A stretch of DNA of 64,000 nt from an uncultured Bradyrhizobium sp. Its GTDB lineage: Bacteria > Pseudomonadota > Alphaproteobacteria > Rhizobiales > Xanthobacteraceae. The stretch lies in NCBI RefSeq assembly GCF_947648125.1, contig NZ_CANSMR010000004.1, forward strand, positions 186,001 through 250,000. Reading direction: 5' to 3'. The translations under genes were made by a program, and so were the position numbers. Below are positions 51,715 to 60,162 of this stretch, one piece after another. A model generated the notes under the pieces. That model was not told the DNA's origin and did not search any database. It saw nothing but the letters and a program-made list of their open reading frames with translations. Position 1 is the first letter of the stretch; each line of letters starts with the position of its first letter.

Positions 51715-52371
51715 TCACTCTCCCAGGCGGTAGCCGAGACCGCGCACCGTGCGGATGAAATCGCGCCCGAGCTTGCGGCGGACGCGGCTGACATAGACCT
51801 CGATGGTGTTGCTCTCGATCTCCTCGCCAAAGGCGTAGAGCGCATCCTCGATCTGCTCTTTCGATACGATTGACTGTCGCCGCCGTCCCAGCACCTCGAC
51901 CACGGCCCATTCCCGCGCACTGAGTTCGACGGGCCGCCCCTCCAGTCGCGCGACTTTGAGTTCCCACTCCAGTTCAACCGGGCCGATCTGAAGGATCGAC
52001 GCCGCCTTTCCGAAATATCGGCGGCTGACGGCGTCCAAACGTGCATTCACTTCGTCGAGGTCGAACGGCTTGACGATGTAATCGTCGGCGCCCGCTTTCA
52101 ATCCCTCGATCCGGTCACTGACAAGGTCGCGCGCGGTGAGGATGACGACCGGCAGCGCGTCACCACGGCGGCGAAGCTTGCGCAGGAAATCCAGGCCGCG
52201 CCCGTCGGGCAGGTGCAGATCAAGCAGCAGCGCGTCATAGGAGACCGTGCGCACCGCGTGTTCCGCCGGCTCCAGCCGTTCGAACCAGTCGACGGCATGT
52301 CCCGCCGCTCGAACATGCTCCTGCACGGCCGAACCAAGGTGCGGTTCGTCTTCCACCAACAAGACTCGCAT
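51715..52371 (-). CDS. OmpR-family response regulator
   Basis: 218 residues. The receiver domain has the acidic pocket VEDE, phosphoacceptor Asp51 (LLLDLHLPDG), the switch Thr in LTARD and Lys in VKPFD. The C-terminal winged helix includes LSAREWAVVEVLGRR, SNTIEVYVSRVRRKLG and IRTVRGLGYRL. ATG 52371 begins the receiver; ATG 52389 is an alternative. The repeat R1 at 52406, with 11-bp-spaced CTGAA half-sites, fits its own binding site. Confidence 0.93.
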   Translation of the reverse strand: MRVLLVEDEPHLGSAVQEHVRAAGHAVDWFERLEPAEHAVRTVSYDALLLDLHLPDGRGLDFLRKLRRRGDALPVVILTARDLVSDRIEGLKAGADDYIVKPFDLDEVNARLDAVSRRYFGKAASILQIGPVELEWELKVARLEGRPVELSAREWAVVEVLGRRRQSIVSKEQIEDALYAFGEEIESNTIEVYVSRVRRKLGRDFIRTVRGLGYRLGE

Positions 52372-52405
52372 GGGTCCACCCGTCGTCATCAAGCGTAGGT
52401 GCAGG

Positions 52406-52476
52406 AAAAAGCTGAAGCCAACCTGAACGCCTCCGAGAGTAGGCTTCAGGCCGGCGTCAGAAAAGCTCGTTAACGA
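52406..52476. promoter_or_regulatory. Response-regulator-type operator R1 between the two-component genes and the small peptide gene
   Basis: CTGAAGCCAACCTGAACG holds two CTGAA elements 11 bp apart. GGCTTCAGGCCGGCGTCAG holds the inverted arm, also spaced 11 bp. OmpR-family regulators bind direct repeats with an 11-bp period. A 72-base copy with the same elements is R2 at 53741. Confidence 0.65.
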
Positions 52477-52521
52477 ACCCTGGCGTGAAACATTCTCGGC
52501 AAGGAAAAAGGAGCAACTGCC

Positions 52522-52689
52522 ATGAGGAGCACTGTTTTGAGCTGGTTCGGAATGTTGGCCGTGGTTGTCACGGTCTTCGCGACGATGGCGCACGCTGCCA
52601 AGACCGATCCAGCAAATGTAGCCGTTCAAGCCCATATAAGGGCATACGGCGCTGTTCACGGGATTGTTATTCCGCCGTTCAACGGATAA
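52522..52689 (+). CDS. Small secreted peptide (55 residues)
   Basis: ATG 52522 has a clear AAAGGAG site. The product has an N-terminal signal sequence (MRSTVLSWFGMLAVVVTVFA then TMAHAA) and a mature part of about 28 residues, KTDPANVAVQAHIRAYGA then VHGIVIPPFNG. A 12-bp hairpin overlaps the stop codon. The gene is divergent from the response regulator and shares operator R1, so it is probably induced by the system. It could be a periplasmic modulator of the sensor or pump. No family recognised. Confidence 0.6.
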   Translation: MRSTVLSWFGMLAVVVTVFATMAHAAKTDPANVAVQAHIRAYGAVHGIVIPPFNG

Positions 52690-52718
52690 TCGGCGGCGGT
52701 GACTTTCCGCCGCCGATT
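52688..52718 (+). terminator. 12-bp perfect hairpin after the small peptide gene
   Basis: AATCGGCGGCGG and CCGCCGCCGATT pair perfectly around loop TGACTTT. The stem begins within the stop codon. No strong T-run follows, but the very stable GC stem suits a transcription end or 3' protection. Confidence 0.6.
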
Positions 52719-53064
52719 GCTGTCAGTCGAACCGGATGCTCAATCAGCCCGCCTCTGGAAAGATCCTCTGTGTAGCCTCTGCCGACCGATCCCGACGCAG
52801 GTCTTCCCTTCAGCTGCTGTGGGTGAGCCGGTCAACGGGCAAGACGCGGCAGGGTCGACGTAAAGGATCTGTGCCGACAGTACGCATAGCCCTGCAGCGT
52901 ACTGCGCATCCACTTTGCCAAACACCATTTCCGCGCTCGGGCAAGAGGTCGGCTCCAGAACGAGGCTCGATCTCAGGCGCATGACGCGCCTCAGCGCGGG
53001 AAAGCGCTGAGGCCAACGATCGTGGATGTTCAACGGATGCGCAGAAGTTAACACCAGCGAGTGA
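52719..53064. other. Gene-free stretch
   Basis: About 345 bases between the small peptide hairpin and the end of the glycine-rich protein gene. Open frames here lack ribosome sites and motifs. I see no repeat or RNA structure of note. Confidence 0.4.
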
Positions 53065-53541
53065 TCAGCTGCACACGTGGCCCGGTCGTATGCGCCAGCC
53101 GTGCGTGGTGTGCACGCGCCGGTTTACGACGTAGCAGCTGCCGTTGTCGTAATACGAATCGTCGTAGCTGTAGGGATAGTCGTAGTAGGCATAGTCATCA
53201 TAGTAGCCGTAGGGATAGAACCCGTAGCCCCGCCCATAGCGGTGGTGACCGAAGTCGTGATCGTGACCTCCCCGAACGGCAGGGCCGGGGCCAAAACCGC
53301 GGAAGCCGCCGCCATTGTGGACGACGGCGGGGCCAGGGCCAAAGCCATGGAAGCCGCCGTTAAATCCGCCGCCGTGGAAGCCTCCGCCAGCAAAGCCACC
53401 GCCGCCGTGGAAGCCACCACCGCCAAAACCGCCACCGCCGCCGCCATGGCCACCGCCGCTTCCGCCACGTGCCAGCGCCATGGTCGGCGCGGCCAGGCCA
53501 ACGGCTACAACAGCCAACGCGATCATTGCCTTTCGCAACAT
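53065..53541 (-). CDS. Secreted glycine/histidine/tyrosine-rich protein
   Basis: 158 residues. A signal peptide ends at TMALARG. A Gly/Phe/His region of repeated GGGGFHGGG-like units follows to about residue 95, then a Tyr/Asp-rich tract (YDDYAYYDYPYSYDDSYYD). The end has two cysteines (NGSCYVVNRR, RPGHVCS). ATG 53541 was chosen because GGAG lies 8 bases upstream. His-, Asp- and Tyr-rich low complexity could bind metal or surface structures. Its position next to a metal-type RND pump supports a metal link, but function is unknown. Confidence 0.7.
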   Translation of the reverse strand: MLRKAMIALAVVAVGLAAPTMALARGGSGGGHGGGGGGFGGGGFHGGGGFAGGGFHGGGFNGGFHGFGPGPAVVHNGGGFRGFGPGPAVRGGHDHDFGHHRYGRGYGFYPYGYYDDYAYYDYPYSYDDSYYDNGSCYVVNRRVHTTHGWRIRPGHVCS

Positions 53542-53740
53542 CTCATTCTCCATTCAAGATTTAGCGCCCAGCACAAATCCGCAGATGGCGACTGTTCTGG
53601 AGCATTGCGATGAGCATCGGCATAGCGGCGGCTCAACTCGACGCGAGCCTGTCGTGAATGCTGTGGCCGACTTGGTTCGATCCCAACAGTTGCTGGGAGT
53701 GCAGTTCGGGCAGCACGGCGTCTCCGCAGAGGCGCGTTTG

Positions 53741-53812
53741 GAGAAAGCTGAAGCCAGCCTGAACGTCATTGCAAATGGGCTTCAGGCCCGTGTCAGAAAA
53801 GCCCGCTAGCGA
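53741..53812. promoter_or_regulatory. Response-regulator-type operator R2 before the pump operon
   Basis: A near copy of R1 with CTGAAGCCAGCCTGAACG and GGCTTCAGGCCCGTGTCAG arms in the same order. It ends 30 bases before the adaptor gene. The shared element ties the two-component system to control of the pump. Confidence 0.65.
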
Positions 53813-53842
53813 TGCGACCAACGTTTTCGTTGGAGCGGGAAA

Positions 53843-55192
53843 ATGATGCATGCACGCCTGTTACAAGCAGCCCACGTTATCGCGATTGATGGGGCGAAGT
53901 CTCGTCATGGCCCATCGCCTCTTCGTCCGACATTGCCGCTTGTGAGGCTCCGTCTGCTTCTCGGTGTCGCGACGGTCGCTATCGCTTTAGCCGCGGGATT
54001 TGCGGCGGGCCGCTCGTTGCCGTCCGCCTCGATCGTGGCGCCCGTGAGCATCCCGACGCCAGCTGCCGCCGATCCGGAACTGCCAGCCACGATTACTCTC
54101 TCCGAGCCGAAGCTTGCGAACCTGCAATTGCGGATCGAGGAGGCGAAGTCCGGTCCGCTGGTTCATGCCGTGTCGGCGACGGGCAGCGTCGGCTATGATC
54201 AGCTCCATGTTGCGCGCATCAGGCCCGTGGCACGCGGCCGGATCGAATCGCTCGATGTAAACCCCGGCGATCGGGTCGTCGCAAATCAACGGTTGGCGGT
54301 CCTCGACAATTTCGACCTCAGTGCCGCGCATAGCAGAGCTCTGAGTGCCGAGGCGGCGCTCAGCCAAGCACAGGCGCAACTCAGAGCGGCAAATGCCGCC
54401 TACGACCGCGCGACAAACCTTATTCGCACCGACCTCGTGACGCAGGCCGAGGTCGAGGCGCGGCGCGCCACCGTCGCCACCATGGAAGCCGATCTTCGTA
54501 CCAGGCAAGCCGAGTTGCAGCAGTACCGGGAGGAAGAGGCGCGGCTCTTGCCGATGCGGGCCGACACCATAGGCGCAAGCGTCTCCGGCGATCAGCCGAC
54601 GGCCGGCTCGCGGGGCGCCATCGTCGCGCCATTCGCCGGCGTGGTCGATTCGGTCTCCGTTGCGAAAGGCGAGATCACCGATCCGGCGACGTCGATACTG
54701 ACCGTGTCGGACCTCTCGACCGTTTGGGTCCAGGCCGATGTCGCCGAGAAAGATCTCGGCGCAGTCAAGGTGGGCGATGCAGTCGAGGTGAGAGTGAGCG
54801 CCTTTCCAGGTCGCGCCTTCACCGGCCGTGTCACCTACATCCCCGACCAGATCGAGACGACGACGGGGATGGCCAAGGTGCGCTGCGCGATCCCGAACCC
54901 GGACGGCGCTTTGCGCGTCAACATGTTCGCCAACGTCACCATCCTTTCGCCGCAGGGCGGCGACGCTGTCCTGGTGCCGAGCGAAAGCCTGCAGGACGTC
55001 AATGGGCAGAGCGTCGTGTTCATTCCGACGGGAGATCGCCAGTTCGCCTGGCGCGTGGTTCATACCGGCCCGGTCGCTAGCGGAAAGACCCAGATCACGA
55101 GCGGGCTTGCGGCGGGCACCGCAGTCGTCGGCGAGGGCAGCTATTGGCTGAAGGCGGCTCTGATGCAGTCCACCATTCCGGACCAGGGCTAG
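53843..55192 (+). CDS. RND efflux periplasmic adaptor (CzcB/CusB-like)
   Basis: 449 residues. An N-terminal membrane anchor (LRLLLGVATVAIALAAGFAAG) is followed by ATITLSEPKLANLQL, the lipoyl-like half VARIRPVARGRIESLDVNPGDRV, and a coiled-coil hairpin about residues 150-230 (SRALSAEAALSQAQAQLRAA). The matching lipoyl half is IVAPFAGVVDSVSV, and beta-barrel and membrane-proximal domains follow. It links inner-membrane pump and outer-membrane channel. GGAG precedes ATG 53843. No outer-membrane factor gene follows. Confidence 0.9.
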   Translation: MMHARLLQAAHVIAIDGAKSRHGPSPLRPTLPLVRLRLLLGVATVAIALAAGFAAGRSLPSASIVAPVSIPTPAAADPELPATITLSEPKLANLQLRIEEAKSGPLVHAVSATGSVGYDQLHVARIRPVARGRIESLDVNPGDRVVANQRLAVLDNFDLSAAHSRALSAEAALSQAQAQLRAANAAYDRATNLIRTDLVTQAEVEARRATVATMEADLRTRQAELQQYREEEARLLPMRADTIGASVSGDQPTAGSRGAIVAPFAGVVDSVSVAKGEITDPATSILTVSDLSTVWVQADVAEKDLGAVKVGDAVEVRVSAFPGRAFTGRVTYIPDQIETTTGMAKVRCAIPNPDGALRVNMFANVTILSPQGGDAVLVPSESLQDVNGQSVVFIPTGDRQFAWRVVHTGPVASGKTQITSGLAAGTAVVGEGSYWLKAALMQSTIPDQG

Positions 55193-55205
55193 GGGAGAGA
55201 TTGCC

Positions 55206-58200
55206 GTGATCAACAAGATCGTCGATGCCGCCCTCGGCAACCGCATGCTCGTCCTCGTGCTGGTCGCAGCTCTGGTCGCCGCCGGCCTGTTGAGCATGCA
55301 ACGCCTGCCGTTCGACGCCGACCCGGACATCTCACCGCTGCAGGTGCTGGTGACGACGCAGGCTCCGGGGTTGGCGCCTCCGGATGTCGAGCGTTCGATC
55401 ACCTTGCCGATCGAGCTCGCCTTGCAGGGTCTGCCGGGGATGACGAGCTACCGTTCGATCTCGCGCTACGGGCTATCCGTCATCTATGTGAAATTCGCCG
55501 ATGGCGGCGACATCCTGACCGACCGCACGCTGGTTGCGCAGCGGCTGAGCCAGGCAACGCTGCCCCCAGAGGCGGGAACGCCGAGGCTCGGGCCGCTGTC
55601 CGACGGCCTCTCCGAGATTTACCAGTTCAGGGTCGAAGGCAAGGGCTACTCGCTCATGCAGTTGCGCTCGATCCTGGATTGGCAGGTCGCGCCGCAACTC
55701 AAGCTGGTCCCGGGCATCACCGAGGTCAACGTCAATGGCGGCGAACTCAAGACCTACGAGGTCCGGGTTTCCGATAACGCGTTAACGCACTTTGGTCTGT
55801 CGATCGAGGACATCTACAATGCGGTGGCGCAGAACAACCGCGCCATCGGTGGCGCTACGCTCGCCCGCAACGGTGAGCAGGCGGTCGTTCGCGGCGAAGG
55901 ATTGCTGCAATCGATCGGCGACATCGGCAACATCGTGCTGCGCACCGCAGCCGGCGGAGCGCCGCTTTACGTCAAGGACGTCGCAGAAGTCGTCGAGGCG
56001 CCGATGCCACGGCTCGGCGCGGTGACCAGCCAAGGCGACGGCCAGGCGGTGGTTGGCGTCGCATTGATGACGCTGGGCGAGAACACGCGGGTGGTGGCCG
56101 AGCGGTTAGCCACAGCCGTACAACAGATCAACAAGACGTTGCCGCTTGGTGTGAGCATCGTTCCCTATTACGATCGCGCCGACCTGATCGATCGCGTGCT
56201 ACAGACGGTTGCGCGCAACCTGACTGAGGGCGCCTTCCTGGTCATCATTGTGCTGCTCGCATTGCTGGGCAATTTCCGCGCCGCCGTCATCGTGGCGCTG
56301 GCCATCCCGTTCTCGATGCTGGCCGCCGTCACCGCCATGTATTTGACCGGCCTGTCGGGCAACCTGATGAGCCTTGGCGCCATCGATTTCGGTCTGCTGG
56401 TCGACGGCGCGGTGGTGATGATCGAGAACATCGTGCGCCGTCGCGCGGAGGCGCCATCTCTCCCGGCCGAGCAGGTGGTGCGCGAGGCCGCGCACGACGT
56501 GGCGCGCCCCGTCGCCTTTGCGGTTGCGGTCATCACCTTGATCTATCTGCCGATCCTCAGCCTGCAGGGTGTCGAGGGCAAGATGTTCCGCCCGATGGCG
56601 CTCACCGTGATGTTCGCGCTGGCCGCCTCGCTGGCGCTGACGCTCACGCTGATGCCGGTGCTCGCTTCCTTCTTCCTGCGCAGGCCGGTCGCCGAGCGGG
56701 ACAGCCGTATCATCGGTGTGGCCAGGAGCGGTTACGCGCCGGTGCTGGCGAGGACGATGCGCCATCCCGCAATCACCATCCTTGTGGCGATCGTGATGCT
56801 GGGCAGCGCCCTGGCGATCGGCTCCCGTCTCGGCGCTGAGTTCCTGCCGCGCCTGGAGGAAGGCGCGCTCACTGTCACCACCACCAAGTTGCCCGGCATC
56901 TCGCTCGAATCCGCGATCGCCACCCAGACCATGGTGGAGAAGACGCTCAGGAAATACCCTGAGGTCGAAACCGTCACCACGCTCGGTGGCAGTTCCGAGA
57001 TTCCGACAGACCCGATGGGAGTCGAGCAAAGCGACACCTTCATCATTCTCAAGCCAAAATCGCAATGGCGTACCGCGCAGACCGAGGCCGGACTGATCGA
57101 AGCGTACAAGCAGGCGCTGGATCAGAGCGTGCCCGGCATTACGCAAAGCTGGGCGCAACCGATCGAGATGCGCATGGACGATCTCTTGCAGGGCGTGATG
57201 GCCGACCTCGCGATCGTCATCCGCGGGACCGACACGGCAACCCTCCGCGATCTCGCCGACCAGGTTGCGCGCGTGGTCTCGGCCGTTCCGGGAGCGGCCG
57301 ACGTGCAGGCAAAGCAGACGGTTGGTCAGCCGTATCTCCGCGTCATCGTCGATCGGAGCGAGATCGCGCGCCGCGGCTTCAATGCGACCCAGGTGCTCGA
57401 CCTCGTCGAAGCGTTGGGCGGACGCACCGTCGGCACCATGAAGGATGGCGACGAACGGTACAATATCCGCGTCCGGCTCGCTCCGCAGGACCGCGACAGC
57501 ATCGACCATATCCGGGCGCTGCGCGTGAACAACGGCGCCGGCGTCTCAGTCGCCCTCGGCGATCTGGCCGACATCCGCTGGGAGCCCGGCCCGGCCCAGA
57601 TCGAGCGCGAGGAAGGCAGGCGCGTTGTCAAGGTGCAGGCCAATGTGCGCGCGCGGCCGCTCGCCAACTTCGTGGCCGACGCACAGCAGGCGGTCGCGGC
57701 CCAAGTCCGCCTGCCGCCGGGCTATACGATCTCCTGGGGCGGCAGCTTCCAGGACCTGCAGCAAGGCATGGCACGGCTGTCCGTCGTGGTACCCGTGGCG
57801 CTCGCCGTCATCTTCCTGTTGCTCTATCTGATGTTCGGCAGCGCTCGGCTTGCGACGCTGATCTTTTTCAACGTGCCGTTTGCGGCGGTGGGCGGAATCT
57901 TCGCGCTCGCGCTGCGCGGCATGCCGTTCAGCATTTCAGCCGCGGTCGGCTTCATCGCCCTGTTCGGCATCGCCATTCTGAATGGCGTCGTGATGATGAG
58001 CTACATGGAGGAGCGTCGCAAGGAAGGGCTCACCGCCGCAGTCGCGGCTTGGCAAGCTGCGATGACGCGGCTCCGCCCGGTGTTGATGACGGCGACCGTT
58101 GCCAGCCTCGGCTTCCTGCCAATGGCACTGTCGACGAATTCCGGCGCCGAAGTGCAGCGTCCGCTGGCCACCGTCGTCATCGGTGGCCTGATCAGCGCGA

Positions 58201-58313
58201 CGGTGCTCACGTTGCTGGTGCTCCCAGCGCTTTATCCCTGGTTCTGCCGAATCCGCCGCCCGGTCAGCGCCACTGCACACGATGCCTCTCACGCGCCGCA
58301 GCCGGCAGAATGA
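55206..58313 (+). CDS. Heavy-metal-type RND efflux pump (CzcA/CusA family)
   Basis: A 1035-residue inner-membrane proton antiporter with twelve membrane helices in two repeats. It begins ALGNRMLVLVLVAALVAAGL. Membrane helix 4 has IDFGLLVDGAVVMIEN, close to the DFG-DGA-EN signature of divalent-cation heavy-metal exporters and unlike Cu/Ag pumps. GTG 55206 is preceded by GGGGAGA. It follows the adaptor by 13 bases. The ion cannot be fixed from sequence; Zn, Co, Cd or Ni are reasonable. Confidence 0.9.
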   Translation: MINKIVDAALGNRMLVLVLVAALVAAGLLSMQRLPFDADPDISPLQVLVTTQAPGLAPPDVERSITLPIELALQGLPGMTSYRSISRYGLSVIYVKFADGGDILTDRTLVAQRLSQATLPPEAGTPRLGPLSDGLSEIYQFRVEGKGYSLMQLRSILDWQVAPQLKLVPGITEVNVNGGELKTYEVRVSDNALTHFGLSIEDIYNAVAQNNRAIGGATLARNGEQAVVRGEGLLQSIGDIGNIVLRTAAGGAPLYVKDVAEVVEAPMPRLGAVTSQGDGQAVVGVALMTLGENTRVVAERLATAVQQINKTLPLGVSIVPYYDRADLIDRVLQTVARNLTEGAFLVIIVLLALLGNFRAAVIVALAIPFSMLAAVTAMYLTGLSGNLMSLGAIDFGLLVDGAVVMIENIVRRRAEAPSLPAEQVVREAAHDVARPVAFAVAVITLIYLPILSLQGVEGKMFRPMALTVMFALAASLALTLTLMPVLASFFLRRPVAERDSRIIGVARSGYAPVLARTMRHPAITILVAIVMLGSALAIGSRLGAEFLPRLEEGALTVTTTKLPGISLESAIATQTMVEKTLRKYPEVETVTTLGGSSEIPTDPMGVEQSDTFIILKPKSQWRTAQTEAGLIEAYKQALDQSVPGITQSWAQPIEMRMDDLLQGVMADLAIVIRGTDTATLRDLADQVARVVSAVPGAADVQAKQTVGQPYLRVIVDRSEIARRGFNATQVLDLVEALGGRTVGTMKDGDERYNIRVRLAPQDRDSIDHIRALRVNNGAGVSVALGDLADIRWEPGPAQIEREEGRRVVKVQANVRARPLANFVADAQQAVAAQVRLPPGYTISWGGSFQDLQQGMARLSVVVPVALAVIFLLLYLMFGSARLATLIFFNVPFAAVGGIFALALRGMPFSISAAVGFIALFGIAILNGVVMMSYMEERRKEGLTAAVAAWQAAMTRLRPVLMTATVASLGFLPMALSTNSGAEVQRPLATVVIGGLISATVLTLLVLPALYPWFCRIRRPVSATAHDASHAPQPAE

Positions 58314-58535
58314 ACTAGCAGCGAGATCGAACCGTGCCCGGGAAAAATACCCGACCGAGCGTGACGTGCCGACCAGCGCTATTGCTTCCGAAGAAGCGGC
58401 CGTCATCGACATGCGCTTCTCAGGCAAGCGCTATCCGGGTGCGTAACGGCGTGGGCTCGGGAGCGCGCGTTGGTGCCGCGGGCTCCCGCTTGCATCGGAG
58501 GGGTCAACGACTGGCGCCGCAGGAGAAGCGCGTTA

Positions 58536-58583
58536 TGGCGCACCCGACACGATTCGAACGTGTGACTTTCGCTTTCGGAGGGC
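58536..58583 (-). repeat. tRNA-Arg 3'-half remnant
   Basis: 45 of 48 bases match tRNA-Arg(CCG) positions 49149-49196, including CCA, acceptor 3' strand, T-arm and anticodon loop, in the same orientation. The 5' half is missing. This is typical of an integration or recombination scar. Confidence 0.75.
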
Positions 58584-58798
58584 AATGGTCGTACGGCGGT
58601 GGGATCGCGGTCGCGTCGCTCTTCTGATCGCTTTGGTTGATCGCATGTCTCTTGATTTTCGGTCCCGGTCACGCGTGACGTTCGATTCCTCTGCACGGGA
58701 CGGGATTTTCGGCCGAAATCCTCGTTTACTTTCAATAGTCATAACTGGCTTAGCCGGCATCCAATCGAGAAAATACCGGGACGCCGGATCGAGAGCTT

Positions 58799-59246
58799 GT
58801 GCTTGCCAAGCTCAAGATCGAGCTATCGGTGTCCGTTCCATCTGCCGGCAACTGCGCCCGTACCTTCGTCGGGCTACGCCTGTACCTTGCCGGGGCACCT
58901 TCCGGATTCAGCCGCCGTGCCGCAATACAGGGGCAAGCTCGGTTGCGAGGTGTCCGTGGAGGTTGGCTACTTCGCAGCGCGGGTTGCGATGATCAACAGT
59001 CCAGGGACGAACATAAGCGATCTGAAGCGGGGCAAGAGCTACATCAAGCTGTTGGTGATGGTGACCTGCATCGCGGATTTCGTTCAGTAACCCGAAGTGA
59101 TCAACGTCGTGTGGGACCTTCTCGACGAAGTGCTTGGCAAGGCATTGCGTTGCGTGCGTGGTCGGTGGTCGGGCGACGCTTTTGCCGCGGGCAACCGCGT
59201 CGAGATCGAACCGAAACCATTCTGCAGTTGGAGCAGGATGGCCTGA
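58799..59246 (+). pseudogene. Decayed RidA/YjgF-family gene
   Basis: Parts of a RidA-like protein appear in order but in two frames and with a stop. LAKLKIEL is the start, then a frame change near 58880 leads to LPGHLPDSAAVPQYRGKLGC, EVSVEVGYFAARVAMIN and YIKLLVMVTCIADFVQ. A stop lies at 59088-59090, then PEVINVVWDLLDEVLGKALR and FAAGNRVEIE follow. Intact relatives read GKLGAEVSVEEGYAAAR and VKLLVMVTCTPDF. It is inactive as it stands. Confidence 0.7.
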
Positions 59247-59440
59247 TCCGACGGAACTACAACACCGTCCTCGCGACGTCGGTACCGTCGTGGGTAATGA
59301 ATGCGATTCGCTCTCGCAATTGTGTATGATCAAGCAGCCTGTACTTCCTACCTAAGTTTAGGGCCATGTGACGCCATTACAAATGGAGTGGCGGACCATG
59401 AATCCGCTTCGTGCAAGCTGATGAACCGAAAACGACTAAC

Positions 59441-59515
59441 ATGCCGATCGACTTTCTTGTCACATGGATTGTAATGTTTGGAGCTCTCGCCAGTTTGGCT
59501 ATGTTGTCCCGTTGA
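59441..59515 (+). CDS. Possible 24-residue membrane peptide
   Basis: ATG 59441 encodes MPIDFLVTWIVMFGALASLA followed by MLSR, a single hydrophobic helix with an Arg end. No good ribosome site is seen. It is listed only because its composition is unlike random GC-rich DNA. Confidence 0.2.
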   Translation: MPIDFLVTWIVMFGALASLAMLSR

Positions 59516-59668
59516 ATGTTAAGCGCGCGTGCTCACGGGGGAGCAAATAATCGTCGGCGGCGCGAAGAGCCGATGTCGGCAACGTGATACACGCGCATGA
59601 TGCCTGCACATTGGGATAGCGAGCAACGCACACCACTTCCAAGAAGTAAACAATTGGAGGAAGTCTCG

Positions 59669-59908
59669 ATGCGTTCTCTCATGACACTAGGTTTCTTGAT
59701 TTCGCTCACCGCATGTGCGGGCGCGGCTCCGATGCATGCTATGCACGCACGGCATCGGGTCGTGGCTCACCATGGCCGGGTGGTGTCGCTTGGTGATTTC
59801 GTCATCCCGCGCGAGGCTTACGCGTCCGCTCCGCCGCAGATCCGCTACGATGATACGCCCAGCTATGACGATCCCTCCAAGTTGGGTGGCCAACCACCCT
59901 CGATGTAG
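59669..59908 (+). CDS. Small lipoprotein or secreted protein
   Basis: 79 residues from ATG 59669, with GGAGG 8 bases upstream. The signal sequence ends in ISLTACAGAA, giving a lipobox with Cys16. The mature part is His-rich at first (MHAMHARHRVVAHHGR) and then YDDTPSYDDPSKLGGQ. Probably anchored to the outer membrane. No family recognised. Confidence 0.6.
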   Translation: MRSLMTLGFLISLTACAGAAPMHAMHARHRVVAHHGRVVSLGDFVIPREAYASAPPQIRYDDTPSYDDPSKLGGQPPSM

Positions 59909-59960
59909 AATTCGTCTATGGCGCTGCGCGCAGTGCTGACGATGATTCGGAGCGAGCCCG

Positions 59961-60162
59961 ATGCGCTTTGTTCCAGTGTTCGGTCTCTTGCTGGCCGGAT
60001 GTGTGTGAAAATTCCGCGGCGGCGCGCGATGCTGTGCGCTCCGCGGTGCATCTACACATACAGAAGCATCGACCGGAGTATCCGAGGATCAGATTGACTG
60101 CTTGGTTGCGGTTCGCCGTCCTCCGCTTGGAGCGAAGAAGGTGTCGCGCGCTGGGGGCCTAA
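59961..60162 (+). pseudogene. Possible broken small lipoprotein gene
   Basis: ATG 59961 reads MRFVPVFGLLLAGCV and stops, leaving a complete lipobox (LLAGC) with no mature part. A shift of frame right after the Cys continues as ENSAAARDAVRSAVHLHIQK for about 50 more residues. This suggests a lipoprotein gene cut by a frameshift; chance cannot be excluded. Confidence 0.3.

Noticed and set aside
56199..57509. 436-codon leftward frame inside the metal RND gene
   Set aside because: Antisense of membrane-pump sequence, no start signal, His/Arg/Asp-rich artefact composition.
57065..58318. 417-codon frame in the third phase of the RND gene
   Set aside because: Arg-rich out-of-frame translation; the RND frame continues uninterrupted with helix motifs to 58313.
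58334..58627. Frame containing MAHPTRFERVTFAFGGQ
   Set aside because: This is the familiar artefact of translating a tRNA-Arg 3' end backwards; recorded as a tRNA remnant instead.
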